DNA of 64,000 nt from Burkholderia stagnalis. GTDB lineage: Bacteria; Pseudomonadota; Gammaproteobacteria; Burkholderiales; Burkholderiaceae. Positions 60,921 through 64,000 of this stretch are shown here, one piece after another. Each line of letters starts with the position of its first letter. The first letter of the stretch is position 1. The DNA lies in assembly GCF_902830275.1 (NCBI RefSeq), contig NZ_CADESW010000020.1, positions 88,868-152,867 on the forward strand. The letters are read 5' to 3'. A program made the position numbers and the translations under genes. The notes below the pieces were generated by a model. The model was not told where the DNA came from, made no database searches, and saw only the letters and a list, made by a program, of their open reading frames with translations.

Positions 60921-62109
60921 AGAATGTGTTCGAGCGCACGGGAGTTGTCTTTCCGATTGCCTGAGTTGTCAGGCCAACCGAGGGGGCGAAGACGAGGGAG
61001 CCACTCGCACGCGCGACGTTCAGCGACCGGACATGCCCGCCCAGTGCTGCAATAGCCTGGTCCCGTGTAGCACCATAGGCCTTGGTCAAACGCTCGGCGA
61101 TAACGTCCTGCCCCTCGAGCTTGATCAGCTCCGACAGATCCTCGAGCGCCTTCGCGTGCCAGGAAAAAAACGCCGTGGGCAGTCGTGGATCGTGATTCCA
61201 TTTTTCGGCGAAGTTCTCACCCAGCGTGGCATCGTTGTCGATCCGATACTCGATGCGTTCGCCGCGATTGATGCGCTGGATAAAATCGGGCATGCGCGTG
61301 ATGACGTCAACGATCAGTTCGTACATGTCGGCATATACGCTGTGCGTGATGCAGCGTTCGTACGAGTACGCAGCCAGCGTCGTGATAATCACGGAGATGG
61401 GTGCGAGCTCACGCGCAGCCGGCGCGGAGAATGCTTCATCCCGATGGCGCTTCAGGAGTTGAACGATGCGTTTGAGCGGCGGCTTCGACATCTGCTGCTC
61501 GGGGAAGCCTTGCACGGAGTCCGCCTTTGCGATTGCGCGGTCAAATGCGTACATGCGAGGACGCATCGCAGCGCGGCGTTCGAAGTTGGCGCAATACCCA
61601 CGAGGGTTGGTGGCCTTCCAGGTCGCCAGCTTCCTGTCAGGAACAAGTTCGCCCCCATGGGCGCACATCTCGTTTGTGATCGCAGGCGTGATGTCGAGGT
61701 GAAACTCGTTGGCGTAGTTAATGCGCCAGCACCGTTGTTTCTCTTCCAGCTTGCCGTCGTACTTCCCATGTTCCTTGAGCCGATTTCCGACCAATGCCTT
61801 CACCGCTGCTGGCGAAGACTTTTCCGCGATGGTCGGTAGGAAGCACACGAGATCGACATCGAACTCGGCCTGGTTCAACGGCTTGACCGTCGTGCCCAAT
61901 GCGATCGATCCTTGCGGGTAGATCAGGGCGCTGGAAAGAAAACTGTCCTCAGAACCGGCAAGCCAGTCGCCCACTGCTTCATAACGCTCCTGGGCTTGCT
62001 GATACCGGGACGTGGAGAGTTCAAGTTCATCGCACAGGCGGTCGAGCGTCTGAACGAGCAAACTACGTTTGTACGGCGAAAGCTCATGAATCTGACGATC
62101 GTTGTTCAT
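60910..62109 (-). CDS. CBASS CD-NTase (cyclic oligonucleotide synthase)
   Basis: A 399-residue nucleotidyltransferase. The active site shows YPQGSIALGTTVKPLNQAEF with Gly67-Ser68, the metal pair in FDVDLVCFL (Asp84, Asp86), and a third acid in FHLDITPA (Asp139). It should sense phage infection and make a cyclic di- or trinucleotide that activates CapV. The C-terminus ends SNTFFGD, a candidate for E2 attachment. It starts the operon, and its promoter faces the CapH/CapP genes. Confidence 0.9.
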   Translation of the reverse strand: MNNDRQIHELSPYKRSLLVQTLDRLCDELELSTSRYQQAQERYEAVGDWLAGSEDSFLSSALIYPQGSIALGTTVKPLNQAEFDVDLVCFLPTIAEKSSPAAVKALVGNRLKEHGKYDGKLEEKQRCWRINYANEFHLDITPAITNEMCAHGGELVPDRKLATWKATNPRGYCANFERRAAMRPRMYAFDRAIAKADSVQGFPEQQMSKPPLKRIVQLLKRHRDEAFSAPAARELAPISVIITTLAAYSYERCITHSVYADMYELIVDVITRMPDFIQRINRGERIEYRIDNDATLGENFAEKWNHDPRLPTAFFSWHAKALEDLSELIKLEGQDVIAERLTKAYGATRDQAIAALGGHVRSLNVARASGSLVFAPSVGLTTQAIGKTTPVRSNTFFGD

Positions 62110-62147
62110 ACCCGTCCTTTGCCAGAAATGGGGACCGTGCTAAACTG

Positions 62148-62169
62148 AACTTGTCGAAATCGACAAGTT
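62148..62169. promoter_or_regulatory. Palindromic operator between CBASS and CapH
   Basis: A perfect 10-bp inverted repeat, AACTTGTCGA / TCGACAAGTT, with centre AA lies in the divergent promoter region. It is the likely binding site for the XRE repressor. Confidence 0.75.
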
Positions 62170-62188
62170 TCACATTCAGGCTAACCGT

Positions 62189-62208
62189 ACTTGTCGACTT
62201 TGTCAAGT
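62189..62208. promoter_or_regulatory. Second, degenerate copy of the CapH operator
   Basis: ACTTGTCGACTTTGTCAAGT repeats the ACTTGTCGA half-site of 62148-62169 with a poorer second arm. A third half-site (ATCGACAAA) touches the start codon at 62230. Confidence 0.55.
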
Positions 62209-62229
62209 CCAAGTAGCTTTTATCGACAA

Positions 62230-62580
62230 ATGGAAGATACTGCACGAAACATCTTCGCCGAGCGGCTGCGGCACGCTCGCGAAAGCCTTCGCCAGCTCAC
62301 GCAGAGCGAACTCGCCGAGCGGGCTGGCTTGCCATCGACCTCCATCTCGCATTTTGAGAATCCGAACGGGACGCGAAAGCCGTCCTTCGACAATCTACGG
62401 CGGCTTTCCAAGGCGCTGGATGTCACTACTGACTATCTACTTGGAAGGACCGAGGATCCAGTCGGGGCGAGCGTTAACGACTCGCTGTACCGGGACGTCC
62501 AGATGCTTAATGAAGCAGATAAAGAATTTGCGAACCAGATGATCCGGCAATTGGCCGAACGACGAAAACGGGAGGAGTGA
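62230..62580 (+). CDS. capH: XRE-family repressor, CapH-like
   Basis: A 116-residue HTH_3 protein starting at ATG 62230. The HTH is LRQLTQSELAERAGLPSTSISHFENPNGTRKPSFDNLRRLSKALDV, and the C-terminal tail is helical and acidic. It is divergent from the CBASS operon and overlaps the ImmA/IrrE gene (TGATG). This fits the CapH/CapP module, in which CapH represses CBASS until the protease cleaves it. The fit is by domain content and position. Confidence 0.85.
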   Translation: MEDTARNIFAERLRHARESLRQLTQSELAERAGLPSTSISHFENPNGTRKPSFDNLRRLSKALDVTTDYLLGRTEDPVGASVNDSLYRDVQMLNEADKEFANQMIRQLAERRKREE

Positions 62581-63449
62581 TGGGGGATGCCTCGTTGCGC
62601 GACGCAGAGCAGTTAGCCGAAAAGGTAGTCAGCGATTTTGGTTTAACCTTGCCGGTCGACGTGGTCGAACTGGCGCGAAATCACGATATTCTGGTGGAGG
62701 CAAAGCCTTCGATTGCAGCTGGGGTATCGGGCATGTTGATCCGGCACGTCAATGACTTCGCCATCGGCTATGCGACTCATGTGCGCAATGAGGGATTCCA
62801 ACGTTTCAGCATCGCTCACGAGCTAGGCCATTTTTTTCTGCCCGGTCACCCCGAGCATATTTTTAGTGAAGGCAGGACCTTGCACGAATCGCGTGCGGGT
62901 TTCGCCTCCGGCGATCCGATAGAACTTCAGGCAGATCACTTTGCCGCAGGTCTGCTGATGCCATCGTCGCTTTTTGCGAAGGAGGCCGGTAAATACTCGG
63001 ACGGCTTGGGCGCGATCGAGAAGCTGGCGGAAGTCTGTAAGACCTCTCTCACCGCGTCAGCAATCCGCTATGCGGAAGTAACTGACGCCGCAATCGCTGT
63101 TGTTGTAAGTTCGCGCTCGTCGGTTGATTACAGCTTTCTTTCCCCGGCGATGTTGAAGATCAAGGGGCTTACCTATCTCAAGAAAGGGGCCGTGCTACCT
63201 CGCGATTCGCTGACTCGTGATTTCAATCAAACGGCGGACAACATAGGTTCTACCAGGCGCGTCGATGGCGAAACCGATCTGCAGTCGTGGTTTCGAAGCG
63301 ACGGCGAATTTGATGCATGGGAAGAAGTGGTTGGTCTCGGGATGTACGGAAAAACGCTAACGGTTATTACCGCTGAAGTCCCAGGCGACAATGAGAACGA
63401 GGATGGTGGACGGGGATGGGACGAGCCGAAGTTTAGCTACAGGAGATAA
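62580..63449 (+). CDS. capP: ImmA/IrrE-family metallopeptidase, CapP-like
   Basis: A 289-residue protein starting at ATG 62580 (GGAGG five bases upstream) and coupled to the repressor gene by TGATG. The zinc site is HELGH (80-84) with Glu115 in PIELQADHFAAGLLMP. The C-terminal half (from about 150) may be the sensor domain. In the described system this protease cleaves CapH after DNA damage and raises CBASS expression. The role here is inferred from that model. Confidence 0.87.
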   Translation: MGDASLRDAEQLAEKVVSDFGLTLPVDVVELARNHDILVEAKPSIAAGVSGMLIRHVNDFAIGYATHVRNEGFQRFSIAHELGHFFLPGHPEHIFSEGRTLHESRAGFASGDPIELQADHFAAGLLMPSSLFAKEAGKYSDGLGAIEKLAEVCKTSLTASAIRYAEVTDAAIAVVVSSRSSVDYSFLSPAMLKIKGLTYLKKGAVLPRDSLTRDFNQTADNIGSTRRVDGETDLQSWFRSDGEFDAWEEVVGLGMYGKTLTVITAEVPGDNENEDGGRGWDEPKFSYRR

Positions 63450-63931
63450 CAGAGATGATTGCCGACTCGTGGAAGACGGACGAGCGCACTCTTGGATGAG
63501 GCCGCCTGGGTCTCCTGAAACTGCATTCATCCCGTGCGCCGACAGTTCCTGTGGCCGCTCGTATTTGGAACCGGTGATGCTGCTAGCGCACCCACATATG
63601 AGCTGAATGGGTTCGGTAGTGTGAGTCCGCCGATGTCGGAAGCTGCCGTTCGGCGGTTCGATGCCGCCACTGTCAGCAATCCGCGACACTGGTGACGTAC
63701 AGCCCAGTTCGAACTAACGGCAGCTTTGGCCGATGATCCGACGGCAGATGTGCCCGGGCGAGTGGCCGTTGCAGCCAACTAGCTGCCGTCGAAGCGTCAC
63801 TGGGCTGAGTGTCGGTTGAGGGTCGATTGCGGCCGGCCGTGTGCGACTGCAGTCGGCCAGTTTGAGCAATTCGGTGAGCCTATCCGAATGTTTGTGTGTG
63901 AGGCATAAACTGATGGCCAAGGAGCCACGTT
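63450..63931. other. Right edge of the island, repeat-rich
   Basis: About 480 bases with several GCCGTTCG/CGGCAGC-like short inverted elements and no gene. It contains the right flanking repeat and the promoter of the gene at the window end. Confidence 0.5.
63643..63682 (-). repeat. Right imperfect inverted repeat of the defence island
   Basis: The minus strand reads TTGCTGACAGTGGCGGCATC then GAACCGCCGAACGGCAG, matching 59437-59475 at most positions in opposite orientation. The segment up to about 63870 contains further GCCGTTG/CGGCAGC-like elements. Confidence 0.6.
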
Positions 63932-64000
63932 ATGCCACGCAAACGCAAGGAAGAAGTGACGATTGAACCGGGCAAGGGCTTGAACCTGGACCCGGAACTG
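63932..64000 (+). CDS. Partial unidentified protein at window end
   Basis: An ATG at 63932 with AAGGAG eight bases upstream opens a frame that runs off the window (MPRKRKEEVTIEPGKGLNLD...). The basic start could suit a DNA-binding protein such as a transposase, but 23 residues are too few to call a family. Confidence 0.5.
   Translation, partial: MPRKRKEEVTIEPGKGLNLDPEL

Noticed and set aside
62191..62229. A TTG start upstream of capH adding 13 residues
   Set aside because: It would lie inside the operator dyad and has no ribosome site; the ATG at 62230 gives a normal XRE N-terminus.

Overview
This is a very GC-rich, gene-dense window. Coding genes show strong G/C third positions, nine genes encode LysR-type regulators, and the gene content (DUF3422, ExeM-type nuclease, uronate dehydrogenase, HglS/YdiJ, HAF-repeat protein) fits a Burkholderia, probably of the B. 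cepacia complex and possibly a secondary chromosome. That assignment is inferred from composition and gene content only. No rRNA, tRNA or CRISPR array was seen.

Layout. 1-6.7 kb: two convergent LysR genes, a DUF3422 membrane protein, a HAF-repeat lipoprotein, a GNAT acetyltransferase, an apparent ABC-permease relic and a cupin. 6.7-13.3 kb: a polyamine/guanidino-compound catabolic locus (aldehyde dehydrogenase, agmatinase-family ureohydrolase, LuxR-type and LysR regulators, cupin, FAD amine oxidase). 13.4-25.1 kb: small enzymes and regulators (HxlR, GST, ArsR-SRPBCC, DUF1801), a secreted nuclease, a D-serine dehydratase/D-threonine aldolase-like enzyme with its LysR, a GIY-YIG-like protein, and a divergent AraC/sterol-desaturase-type pair.

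25.2-35.0 kb: a compact, apparently co-transcribed cluster of eight enzymes that I cannot match to a known natural product. In order they are a CBS-like PLP enzyme, a haem-oxygenase-like diiron oxidase, a 4-OT tautomerase, a fatty-acid-desaturase-like membrane enzyme, a DAO-type flavoenzyme, a metallo-beta-lactamase-fold hydrolase, a DUF3291+SnoaL-like protein and a group II PLP decarboxylase. A LuxR solo with a complete set of acyl-homoserine-lactone contact residues follows. A duplicated leader of about 170 bp precedes the cluster. This is the best candidate for an undescribed biosynthetic system.

35.2-59.2 kb: mostly housekeeping and catabolic genes. They include glmS beside an Lrp regulator, panB, AraC, ogt, a hexuronate module (MFS transporter, LacI, uronate dehydrogenase) with two matching palindromic operators, a LysR/SDR pair, a GH114-like secreted protein, a GapN-like dehydrogenase, the 2-oxoadipate-to-2-oxoglutarate pair HglS and YdiJ, a J-domain protein, a branched-chain amino-acid binding protein and a DAO flavoenzyme ending at a strong terminator.

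59.4-63.7 kb: a lower-GC defence island bracketed by imperfect inverted repeats. It holds a short type II CBASS (CD-NTase, stand-alone E2-like protein, patatin effector CapV). A divergent XRE/ImmA-IrrE pair matching the CapH/CapP control module shares an intergenic region with an obvious palindromic operator. The window ends inside an unidentified gene.
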